Below are positions 1-6,549 of a stretch of 27,265 nucleotides of DNA, piece after piece (position 1 is the first letter of the stretch; the number at the start of each line of letters is the position of its first letter). A program made the position numbers and the translations under genes. The stretch comes from an uncultured Eubacteriales bacterium (GTDB lineage Bacteria; Bacillota; Clostridia; Christensenellales; CAG-917): positions 1 to 27,265 of the forward strand of contig URUQ01000006.1 of NCBI GenBank assembly GCA_900551145.1, in the 5' to 3' direction. The notes beneath the pieces were generated by a model. That model ran no database searches. It saw only the letters and a list, made by a program, of their open reading frames with translations, and had not been told where the DNA came from.

Positions 1-100
1 TGCTCTTGATGGTGGTATCCGCAACCATCTTTCCGTTTTCATCCAATATAACTGCCTTTGTGTAGGTTGAACCTACGTCGCATCCGCCAAAATATTTCAT
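1..100 (-). CDS. 2-hydroxyacyl-CoA dehydratase activator (BadF/HgdC-type ATPase), N-terminal fragment
   Basis: Only the first 33 codons lie in the window; the gene continues past the left edge. The fragment begins MKYFGGCDVGSTYTKAVILD, which is the phosphate-1 loop of the ASKHA fold (acetate kinase/Hsp70/actin) as used by BadF/BadG/HgdC activators. In that family a [4Fe-4S] homodimer uses ATP to inject one high-energy electron into the dehydratase component. The ATG lies 29 bases after the stop of the preceding dehydratase subunit, so the two are probably cotranscribed. The iron-sulfur cysteines and second ATP motif would be outside the window and cannot be checked. The family call rests on the DVGSTYTK motif together with the neighbouring dehydratase genes. 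Confidence 0.8.
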   Translation of the reverse strand, partial: MKYFGGCDVGSTYTKAVILDENGKMVADTTIKS

Positions 101-129
101 AATAGTATCCTACCTTTTATTTTTTCAAA

Positions 130-1674
130 TTACCACGCTTGTGAGTCGTCGAAGTCCAAGAGGCTTTCGTCGAGCGGTTTTTCTTGCAAAACCGTAGTCA
201 TATACTTATTGACTTGCTCACGCATATCGCGTCTGGATATCGTTCTGCTGTCCATAAGGTCTTGTTGCACCCAAATGAAATTGTATCCTCTCTCGCGCGC
301 TTGCTCGTCGAAGATACCCACGAGTCCGTCCATACCCTTGCAAGAGATTTGGTCGTACATAATGATGGTATCGACGTTGTACTCTTCCGCGACGCGCCAG
401 CACTCGTTGAGTACGTTGGCGTAACCGCCTTTGGTGTGAGTACGCATAGTTGCGCGTTGATAGGTCTTTGCGAGGTCTTGCAAAGCGTGCTCGTGAGTGT
501 CCGTGCGGAATTTGAGATAGGAAATCATCGTTTCCATATCCATAACGACGTTGATACCCCAGCAGTTTTCAAGCCAGTTTGCAAAAGACGTATAATAGTT
601 TGCGGGGCAACTCCACACGATTGCTCTATGGCGCATTTCCTTGCTTGCGGGAGTTTTCTTCTCGTACGCTTTGAGCATAATCTTGTTGACTTTCTTATCG
701 ACTTTGAGGAATCTCTTGTCGAAACCGCCCGAAAGGTGATAGTAATAAAGTCTGTAAAGCCAGAACGTAGCACCCGTCATTTGCGGATACTTGGTTTTGT
801 TTACTTCCCACTTTTGCATCTCGTAATCGAGTTGCTTATTGTATCTTTCAAGAGCCTTTATAAACGCGTCCCAATCGAACTTCTCGCCCGTTTGGTCCTC
901 GACGAATTTTATCATTTCCTTGATTTCCTCAACGGCGTATTCCTGAACGTCCTCACCCTTGTATCTCAAAGGCACGTTGTACACGTGCGTGGGAAGTCTG
1001 AAATATCTGTCTTGGAACGTCGTGGTCATAATCGAGCCGTCGCAAGGCATATTGCAAGTTATCATACACTTGCCGAGTTTGGGATAATCGTCCTCCACGC
1101 AAACGCCTGCCTCCGCACTCGGAAGCGGACATACGTCCGCAGGCACGCCGAAGCTCTCGATTGCGTCAAGATAAGGCGGCACTATGAGTTGGTCCACCAT
1201 ACTCGAAAGGAAGATAGGCATAGTTTGCATCGGGTACGCTTTGAGGTTGGGGAAACCTGCGATAAACTCGACGGGGATAAGTTCGTCGATGCAAACGAGT
1301 TTTTTGCTCTTTTTGTTCTTTGGGAACATCTTTTCGTCCGCCTCGAAAGCCGTGAGAATAAGTCCCGTCGCGTGTTTGACTATCATATTGAAGTGAAGGT
1401 GCGTCATAAGAAGTTGCGGTCCACGCAAACCTTCGGTATGACGGTCGACAAACGCGGGCGTCGAAAGATACGTTGCCATCCAACGATAACGCCACAAACC
1501 TTTGACAACCGCAATCGGGTTTTTAAGCACCATAACGACCATATCTTTCCACGTCACGAGCCAACGCCAATAGTCGACGAGAGTGTCCTTGAAACCGCGC
1601 CATTCACGATGCTTGAGCAAGCCCGTTTTGTCTTGGTGCAGATTTTTGTAACCGCCGTATTTTTTCTTTGTCAT
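130..1674 (-). CDS. 2-hydroxyacyl-CoA dehydratase subunit (HgdA/FldB-like, HGD-D family)
   Basis: A 514-residue protein recognised as a dehydratase D-component subunit. Members with their partner subunit and the activator remove water from (R)-2-hydroxyacyl-CoA by a ketyl-radical mechanism during amino-acid or lactate fermentation in the cytoplasm. The middle carries a cysteine-rich stretch (C182, C192, C203, C207, C211, around LPSAEAGVCVEDD and ITCNMPCDG), with further cysteines in WSCPANYY and DQISCKGMDG; some are expected [4Fe-4S] ligands. It is longer than most characterised alpha subunits (about 400-480 residues), with a tryptophan-rich N-terminal region of about 80 residues. Its ATG follows the stop of the upstream subunit by 3 bases, and an AAGGAG site 6 bases upstream overlaps the end of that gene, suggesting translational coupling. 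The substrate (2-hydroxyglutaryl-, lactoyl- or phenyllactyl-CoA) cannot be decided here. Confidence 0.85.
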   Translation of the reverse strand: MTKKKYGGYKNLHQDKTGLLKHREWRGFKDTLVDYWRWLVTWKDMVVMVLKNPIAVVKGLWRYRWMATYLSTPAFVDRHTEGLRGPQLLMTHLHFNMIVKHATGLILTAFEADEKMFPKNKKSKKLVCIDELIPVEFIAGFPNLKAYPMQTMPIFLSSMVDQLIVPPYLDAIESFGVPADVCPLPSAEAGVCVEDDYPKLGKCMITCNMPCDGSIMTTTFQDRYFRLPTHVYNVPLRYKGEDVQEYAVEEIKEMIKFVEDQTGEKFDWDAFIKALERYNKQLDYEMQKWEVNKTKYPQMTGATFWLYRLYYYHLSGGFDKRFLKVDKKVNKIMLKAYEKKTPASKEMRHRAIVWSCPANYYTSFANWLENCWGINVVMDMETMISYLKFRTDTHEHALQDLAKTYQRATMRTHTKGGYANVLNECWRVAEEYNVDTIIMYDQISCKGMDGLVGIFDEQARERGYNFIWVQQDLMDSRTISRRDMREQVNKYMTTVLQEKPLDESLLDFDDSQAW

Positions 1675-1677
1675 AGG

Positions 1678-2880
1678 TTACTCCTTCGCCTTTTTGGCTT
1701 TTTGAATATGTTTGATTTCAAGACTTTCGACGAAAGCCTGAATACGCGTACGCAATTGTCCCGACGCGCTTGCCGTGTATTGACGGTCTATCGCTATGGA
1801 CGGAACGCCGAACTCGTTGGTCATAATGTACGACGCGAGCGCGCGCTCGTAACCCCAGTATTCGCAGAATTTGAGCTGTTCGTACACGACGCCGTCGGCG
1901 TGGAATTCGTCAACGAGGTGTTTTACGAACTGACGTCTGTCCTCAACCTTTTCGTGTTCCATATATCTCGGGCATTGGCACGTCTTCATGTAGTGACGGC
2001 AAATTTGCGTAAGCACGTCCTCGTCGTCGTTGAGGATAATCTCTTCTCTGCCGGGGAACGAACCGAAGCAATATCTGTCCGCGCACACGAACGCACCGCT
2101 GTCTTCAAACAATTTGGTGAAGTCGGGATCGTCCATTTCACTGCCTACGAGCACGATTCTTGCTCTATAAAATTTCTTTTGGTCAGGCTCACGCGTTTTG
2201 AGCTCTTCGAGCGTCTCTTCGAGCTTGTCTACGATGAGATACTTGGGACAGCAATAGCTTGCCACGCAAAGCACGTGGAATTCATATCCCGTAATACGCG
2301 GATTTTCTTCCTTGCGGAATTCACCGATTTGCGTAATCGCTCTGCACACTCTGTTGTGAAGCTCAACCGCCTTGCGCATCGCTTCGTCGGAAGTGTCCAC
2401 ACCGTAAACGTCTTTGAGCTTGTCAAGCACTTTGAGGCGCATTTGATTGACGTAACTCTCAAGACAATGTTGGTTGGTCTTGAACGGCATATCGAAAATG
2501 CTCACGAAGAACTTGTCGTTGTCAACGAGTTGCAAAAGCTCGAAATGCTCGATGGTGCGGTTCATCTCACTGCACGTTTCTCCCGAGAACAACGCGGACA
2601 AAAAACCGTAACCGCCCTCTATGCCCCTTTCGAGCAACGCCTTGGCGTATCCGCAAATGAACGGACTCAAATAGTACGTTGCGATATCCACTGATCCGGT
2701 ACGAGGCGCGCGCAGTCTTACGCTTACGCAGTTGTCGAGATTGAGCAACACTTCGGGTACGTGATAGCAAGTGTATCCGAGTGCAAGTTTGCCGTCTTCT
2801 TGAACCGCTTTTTTGACGAGCTCGTTGTTGGCTTCCGTCAAAAGGTTCTCGAAGTAAAGCAGGTGCTTTAAGTCTCTCAT
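1678..2880 (-). CDS. 2-hydroxyacyl-CoA dehydratase partner subunit (HgdB-like)
   Basis: A 400-residue protein, close to the usual size of the beta subunit of 2-hydroxyacyl-CoA dehydratases. Cysteines recur in family-typical surroundings: GYTCYHVPEVLL (C38), LSPFICGYAK (C76), SGETCSEMNR (C103), then DRYCFGSFPG and CQCPRYMEH in the C-terminal half. It should form the catalytic heterodimer with the protein encoded just downstream, each subunit holding a [4Fe-4S] cluster. It is the first gene of its operon: the next gene upstream is more than 400 bases away and separated by a terminator. An AGGAGA site lies 5 bases before the ATG. Order in the transcript is this subunit, the larger subunit, then the activator, whereas the activator usually comes first in characterised clusters. 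Confidence 0.85.
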   Translation of the reverse strand: MRDLKHLLYFENLLTEANNELVKKAVQEDGKLALGYTCYHVPEVLLNLDNCVSVRLRAPRTGSVDIATYYLSPFICGYAKALLERGIEGGYGFLSALFSGETCSEMNRTIEHFELLQLVDNDKFFVSIFDMPFKTNQHCLESYVNQMRLKVLDKLKDVYGVDTSDEAMRKAVELHNRVCRAITQIGEFRKEENPRITGYEFHVLCVASYCCPKYLIVDKLEETLEELKTREPDQKKFYRARIVLVGSEMDDPDFTKLFEDSGAFVCADRYCFGSFPGREEIILNDDEDVLTQICRHYMKTCQCPRYMEHEKVEDRRQFVKHLVDEFHADGVVYEQLKFCEYWGYERALASYIMTNEFGVPSIAIDRQYTASASGQLRTRIQAFVESLEIKHIQKAKKAKE

Positions 2881-2967
2881 ATAATTCTCCTATATTAATC
2901 GGGCATAGCCCCCTTGTGTTGCAAAGCAGAAAGAAAAACGAAAATCTTGCTTTTTCGTTCTTTTAAA

Positions 2968-3070
2968 TAACGACACACATATACAAATGTCGTTACTTTT
3001 GTATATATAGTAACATTAAAAAATATCCTTGTCCATATTCTATATAAATATATTTGTACAAATATATCAA
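2968..3070 (-). promoter_or_regulatory. Palindrome-rich leader and possible promoter of the dehydratase operon
   Basis: The 435-base gap between the dehydratase operon and the AAA+ gene is AT-rich and holds several symmetric elements. A perfect 20-base palindrome, ATATATTTGTACAAATATAT, lies at 3048-3067, between a possible -35 (TTGATA, 3070-3065) and -10 (TATATA, 3046-3041) on the minus strand with an 18-base spacer. Downstream, TAACGACA (2968-2975) pairs with TGTCGTTA (2988-2995), while GTTACT (2992-2997) pairs with AGTAAC (3009-3014); these hairpins share bases and exclude each other. The promoter elements are only partial matches. A regulatory role is inferred from position in front of the first gene. 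Confidence 0.35.
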
Positions 3071-3159
3071 TAAACAGACGGTTTTTATCGGTATCCAAAG
3101 CCAAAAGCGACGAATCCGATTAAATTTTATGAGAATATGAAAAACGTTTCATATTTTTG

Positions 3160-3189
3160 TTGACTAAACGCCGATTTTTCTCATATAAT
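3160..3189 (+). promoter_or_regulatory. Plus-strand sigma-A-type promoter for a candidate small RNA
   Basis: TTGACT (3160-3165) and a perfect TATAAT (3184-3189) are separated by 18 bases. This is the only strong plus-strand promoter I noticed, and no plausible plus-strand protein gene follows it. Transcription would start near 3196. Confidence 0.4.
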
Positions 3190-3195
3190 CATAAT

Positions 3196-3316
3196 CGAAA
3201 AAAGCAAAAGCCACAACATAGACCAACACCTCAAATCTCATCTCAAAAACGGTGATTTCTCCCAATTATCTTCTTTACAAAAAACATACGCCCCGCAACC
3301 ACGGGGCGTCTGTTTT
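3196..3316 (+). ncRNA. Candidate small RNA of about 120 bases, promoter to terminator
   Basis: The segment is bounded by a plus-strand promoter (3160-3189) and a GC-rich hairpin followed by CTGTTTTTA (3288-3316). Between them no reading frame with a ribosome binding site is visible; the sequence is A/C-rich and looks largely unpaired before the terminator. This arrangement is typical of an independently transcribed small RNA. Its 3' end is convergent with, and slightly overlaps, the end of the AAA+ gene, so it could also be an antisense or spurious transcript. I recognise no known RNA family. Confidence 0.3.
3288..3309. terminator. Bidirectional intrinsic terminator after the AAA+ gene
   Basis: An 8 bp perfect stem (ACGCCCCG / CGGGGCGT) closes a 6-base loop. 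On the minus strand it is followed by ATGTTTTTTG, on the plus strand by CTGTTTTTA, so it can stop transcription both ways. It lies 6 bases beyond the AAA+ stop codon. Confidence 0.85.
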
Positions 3317-4926
3317 TATAGACCGTTGTTTTCTCTAAATTCTTCCATTTTTTCGACGTCCTCTTCCAAAACGGACGAGTGAACTTTATTCAAAACCGCC
3401 TCCACGTCTTCTCTATTCAAAACCGCTCTCTCTTTGGACAATTCTTTCTTTATCACCGCCAATTTGCATTGCTCGCAAAATTCCGAAACGTCCGACCCAT
3501 TGTAATTGTCGAGCCTGTCCGCAATTTCATTCAATGAAACGTCTTCTGCCAACGTGATTTTTGAAAGTTCCTTTTTAAGAATAAACAATCTTGCTTCTTT
3601 ATCGGGCAACGGAACGTAGATTTTTTCGTTAAATCTACCGGGGCGCAAAAGTGCTCCGTCGATATTCCAAGGGCAGTTCGTTGCGGCAAGCACCAACAAC
3701 GTGTTTTTGCTTCTTTCGACGCCTTGCATTTGTGCAAGTATCTCTTGAACGGTTGAAAGATTTGTGTCAAAAGGTGATTCTTTACGTTTTGCACCGATTG
3801 CCTCGAATTCGTCAAAGAATATCACCGATATAGTCTCTTTCCTTGCTTTTGCAAACAATTCTTTTACGTTGCTCTCGCTTTCACCGTACCATTTGGATAG
3901 TATATCCGAGCACTTTACGCTGAAAAACGACGCTTTCAGTTCGTTTGCAACCGCTTGTGCAAACATCGTTTTTCCCGTGCCGGGCAATCCGTACAACAAG
4001 ATACCGCCACCAACTTGTTTGCCGTATTTTGCAAAGATTTTTTTGTGTTTTATGGGCAAAATAACTCTATCGTTAAACGCCTCTTTTGCCTCGTCTAACC
4101 CCGCAATATCGCTCATTTTGATTTTCGGAATTTCGCTTTTTATCTTCTTATCTTCTTTTGATTTTTTAGCGTTTTTACGTTCGCTATTGCGGTTTTTTCC
4201 TTTGGAGGCGTCGTCATAATAACTGTCGTCGTCGAATTCATCCTCATATTCTTCGTCGTCGCAGTCTTCTTCGTCGTCGCAGTCTTCATAATAATAACCA
4301 TATTCTTCTTTTTTCTCTTTTATATAATTAACGAGAAGTACGATTCCGCCGATAGGCCAGAACAAGCCGCACAACAGCGACAACCAAAAATCTTCATCTA
4401 GACATCCGAATTCCGCGCCGATATACATTCCGCAAAGCATGCCTATAACGATACCGACAACCACGTACGCAACGATAAGCCATATCCACCAATTCTCGTC
4501 CAACCATTGCTTTCTTTCTTCTTTTTGTGTCAGTCCAAAAGTGCCCGTTACGGAATAGATTTCCACCGTTGACGGCTTTCCTTTTACGTTTTCAAATACC
4601 AACGAGAACGTCCCCGAATTGTCGTGAGAATAATTTGACTTTAATTCAATGGTAAAATCTTCGTTTTTTTGATCAACGACATTTCCCATATTGTCCACAA
4701 AATAGCAACCGACAGAGATGGACGTTATATTAGCACCGCCGTCGTTCATCATATAAAGTAGAATTTTTACACTGCTCGTGTTTGTTGCACTGTCATAATA
4801 AACAGTGGTTGCGGGGTTTCCGCCATACTTAAACGATTTAGCATCGTCTGCATTACACGCCGTCAAAAGTGCCGACAAGATGCATATCAAGAGAATGCAC
4901 AAAACCATTGCCCTAAATTTTTTCAA
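3316..4926 (-). CDS. Lipoprotein-anchored membrane AAA+ ATPase (Vps4/SpoVK-like AAA module)
   Basis: I start this gene at the TTG at 4926, not the upstream ATG at 4989: a perfect AGGAGG lies 7 bases before the TTG, and the protein then opens with a textbook lipoprotein signal (MKKFRAM, hydrophobic core, LTAC with Cys24). The product has 536 residues. Order: signal (1-24); small beta-rich domain exposed outside (about 25-140); hydrophobic segment 146-170; second hydrophobic segment with a central Pro-Ile-Gly-Gly (180-202); very acidic Asp/Glu/Tyr linker (208-239); lysine-rich linker (242-271); AAA+ domain to the C terminus. Walker A is GLPGTGKT (313-320), Walker B is VIFFDEFEAI (near 370), and RPGRF (428-432) carries an arginine finger. 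SKWYGESES and LAQMQGV resemble the Vps4/katanin branch. Function unknown; remodelling of membrane proteins is an inference. The gene stands alone with its own promoter and terminator. Confidence 0.8.
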   Translation of the reverse strand: MKKFRAMVLCILLICILSALLTACNADDAKSFKYGGNPATTVYYDSATNTSSVKILLYMMNDGGANITSISVGCYFVDNMGNVVDQKNEDFTIELKSNYSHDNSGTFSLVFENVKGKPSTVEIYSVTGTFGLTQKEERKQWLDENWWIWLIVAYVVVGIVIGMLCGMYIGAEFGCLDEDFWLSLLCGLFWPIGGIVLLVNYIKEKKEEYGYYYEDCDDEEDCDDEEYEDEFDDDSYYDDASKGKNRNSERKNAKKSKEDKKIKSEIPKIKMSDIAGLDEAKEAFNDRVILPIKHKKIFAKYGKQVGGGILLYGLPGTGKTMFAQAVANELKASFFSVKCSDILSKWYGESESNVKELFAKARKETISVIFFDEFEAIGAKRKESPFDTNLSTVQEILAQMQGVERSKNTLLVLAATNCPWNIDGALLRPGRFNEKIYVPLPDKEARLFILKKELSKITLAEDVSLNEIADRLDNYNGSDVSEFCEQCKLAVIKKELSKERAVLNREDVEAVLNKVHSSVLEEDVEKMEEFRENNGL

Positions 4927-5003
4927 AACATATCCTCCTATGTGTACACCGTAACGAAAAGCACAAAACAAAAAATATAACAAGTGCATTTCCGCGTGAT
5001 TTT

Positions 5004-5098
5004 GCTACAAATCAGTGTTCTAAACAGACGAACGTATACGGATAATGCACCTGTTACCGATAGTAAAGACGTTCGTCCGTTTATTTACAATTTGTAGC
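5004..5098 (-). promoter_or_regulatory. Long 5'-UTR hairpin of the AAA+ mRNA
   Basis: Arms 5004-5035 and 5069-5098 pair as GCTACAAAT/ATTTGTAGC (9 bp), a 7-by-9 internal loop, then a 14-position stem (AAACGGACGAACGT with ACGTTCGTCTGTTT, including one G-U). The 33-base apical region contains a further CGGTAA/TTATCCG pairing with one bulge. The predicted transcription start falls at the foot of the hairpin, so the mRNA would begin with it. It could protect the transcript, respond to a ligand, or be a small mobile element; no known riboswitch consensus is recognised. Confidence 0.55.
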
Positions 5099-5104
5099 AT
5101 TTTT

Positions 5105-5133
5105 ATAATACGCCAACCGACATCAATTGTCAA
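5105..5133 (-). promoter_or_regulatory. Sigma-A promoter of the AAA+ gene
   Basis: On the minus strand TTGACA (5133-5128) and TATTAT (5110-5105) are separated by exactly 17 bases. The start of transcription would be near 5098, giving a 5'-UTR of about 170 bases before the TTG start codon. Confidence 0.7.
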
Positions 5134-5194
5134 TCGCAAGAAAAATCGAATTGTATATAACGAAAAAAGCGCGCTTTCGCACGCTCGTTTAATA

Positions 5195-5277
5195 GTGATA
5201 TTGCGCCGTAGGCGCAGTGATATTTTTGCCTACGCAAAAGTGATATTCGCACTATGTGCGAGTTATGGAATATTCCA
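5195..5277. repeat. Tandem array of GTGATAT-linked mini-hairpins
   Basis: Three consecutive units of 22-23 bases each begin with the identical linker GTGATAT and then carry a 6 bp hairpin of different sequence: TGCGCC-gta-GGCGCA (5202-5216), TTTTGC-ctac-GCAAAA (5224-5239), TCGCAC-tat-GTGCGA (5247-5261). A degenerate fourth unit starts GTTATGG and includes the perfect palindrome TGGAATATTCCA (5266-5277). Linkers are conserved while stems change on both sides, so structure rather than sequence is kept. No coding potential is apparent. I do not assign it to a named family. Confidence 0.7.
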
Positions 5278-5280
5278 TTA

Positions 5281-5517
5281 GCGTACGCAGTGCGCCTAAC
5301 GGCTCTCGTAGACAGGCGGAGCCGTAGAATATAACTCCACGAAAAGTTGTTGTGAGCATCAACTTTCTATCCGAGCAACCGCCGAGCCGTCTCAAAGTTG
5401 CGAGACCTTACGCACAAAAGCAATGCTCCGATTGCTTTTGTGTAGGACGTTTGCGCCTAAATATGTGTCAAGTTATCTCGTAGAGATAAGTGACACGTGT
5501 TTAGCATTCGGCGCAAA
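5281..5517. repeat. Continuation: run of larger hairpins downstream of aroF
   Basis: The non-coding stretch up to the aroF stop codon is almost filled by inverted repeats: CGGCTC/GAGCCG (5300-5324), AAAGTTG/CAACTTT (5343-5366), GTCTC/GAGAC (5389-5406), a perfect 12 bp stem CACAAAAGCAAT/ATTGCTTTTGTG with a 6-base loop (5413-5442), and a nested 68-base hairpin (5450-5517) built from TTTGCGCC/GGCGCAAA, TAAA/TTTA, GTGTCA/TGACAC and TTATCTC/GAGATAA. The last one begins 3 bases after the aroF stop on the transcript and may end or stabilise the operon mRNA, although no clear U-tract follows it on that strand. Confidence 0.6.
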
Positions 5518-5520
5518 TTT

Positions 5521-6549
5521 TTATCGCAATTCCGCCAACTCGAATATAAGTCGCTCCGTCTTTTCCCATCCGAGACACGGGTCGGTGATGGATTTGCCGT
5601 AAACTCCGCAGCCGGGAGATTGTGCGCCGTCCTCGATGTAGGACTCTATCATAAGACCTTTGACAAGCTTATATATGTCCTTGTCGCAACGGGTGCTATG
5701 CATAATTTCCTTGGCGATACGTGGTTGTTCATCGTATTTTTTGGCGGAATTGGAGTGGTTGGTGTCAACGATAACCGCAGGATTTGCAAGCCCCGCTTGT
5801 GCGTACATTTGGCAAAGCGTTTGCAAATCTTCGTAATGATAGTTGGGTATTGTCTGCCCGTACCTATCCACCGAGCCTCGCAAAATCGCGTGGGCAAGCG
5901 TGTTGCCTTTGCTGTTGACTTCCCACCCTGTATACACGAAAGTATGCGGGTGTTGCGCCGCGCGGATTGAATTCATCATAACTGCCAAATCACCGCTGGT
6001 CGGATTTTTCATACCCACCGGTATGTCAAGACCGCTTGCAGTAAGACGATGAAATTGGTTTTCCACCGACCTTGCGCCGACAGCGACGTAGGAAAGCACG
6101 TCGGACAAATAGAAGTGATTTTCGGGATACAACATTTCGTCCGCGCAGGAAAAGCCCGTCTCTTGAAGTGCTTTAATGTGCAGTTTGCGTATAGCAATCA
6201 AACCTTTGAGCATATTCTCGCTCTCGTGCGGGTCGGGTTGATGAAGCATACCCTTGTACCCGTCTCCCGTCGTGCGCGGTTTGTTTGTGTAGATACGCGG
6301 AACGATGACGATTTTGTCCCTTACTTTCTCTTGCACGGTGCGAAGCCTGCCTATATAGTCGAGCACGGCGTCTTCTCTGTCCGCAGAGCACGGACCTATA
6401 ACCAGCAAAAGCCTGTCATCTTTGCCCTCGAATATGTTTTTGAGCGTTCTATCCGTCTCTTTTTTGAACTCGGCAAGCGTGTCGTCAATGGGATACATTG
6501 CCTTGATTTCTTGAAGTGTGGGAAGTTTCCTCTTAAATTCCAAATTCAT
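5521..6549 (-). CDS. aroF: 3-deoxy-7-phosphoheptulonate (DAHP) synthase, AroF/AroG class
   Basis: The 342-residue protein condenses phosphoenolpyruvate with erythrose 4-phosphate, the first step of the shikimate pathway. It belongs to the type I-alpha class typified by E. coli AroF/AroG/AroH: GPCS (52-55, with the metal-binding Cys54), PRIYTNKPRTT (84-94), KNPTSGDL and the C-terminal DTNHSNS/DGAQSPG region are all present, and length is normal for the class. Enzymes of this class are usually feedback-inhibited by an aromatic amino acid; which one cannot be told. It is the last gene of the aromatic operon although it catalyses the first reaction. Its ATG overlaps the tyrA stop by 4 bases. Confidence 0.95.
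   Translation of the reverse strand: MNLEFKRKLPTLQEIKAMYPIDDTLAEFKKETDRTLKNIFEGKDDRLLLVIGPCSADREDAVLDYIGRLRTVQEKVRDKIVIVPRIYTNKPRTTGDGYKGMLHQPDPHESENMLKGLIAIRKLHIKALQETGFSCADEMLYPENHFYLSDVLSYVAVGARSVENQFHRLTASGLDIPVGMKNPTSGDLAVMMNSIRAAQHPHTFVYTGWEVNSKGNTLAHAILRGSVDRYGQTIPNYHYEDLQTLCQMYAQAGLANPAVIVDTNHSNSAKKYDEQPRIAKEIMHSTRCDKDIYKLVKGLMIESYIEDGAQSPGCGVYGKSITDPCLGWEKTERLIFELAELR

Noticed and set aside
184..2694. 836-codon open frame on the plus strand across both dehydratase genes
   Set aside because: It is exactly antisense to two well-recognised genes, has no recognisable motifs and is rich in Arg/Val/His/Phe as expected for a shadow frame. It stays open because the genes beneath rarely use TTA, CTA and TCA codons.
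2895..3104. 69-codon minus-strand frame upstream of the dehydratase genes
   Set aside because: It runs through the AT-rich palindromic region, has no ribosome binding site and no recognisable protein; the frame is better explained as leader DNA.
5195..5277. CRISPR-like array
   Set aside because: The repeated part is only 7 bases, units are 22-23 bases and the spacers are self-complementary; no cas genes are nearby.
5045..5281. 78-codon plus-strand frame between the AAA+ gene and the hairpin array
   Set aside because: It crosses the hairpin, the AAA+ promoter and the array; no ribosome binding site and no resemblance to a protein family.
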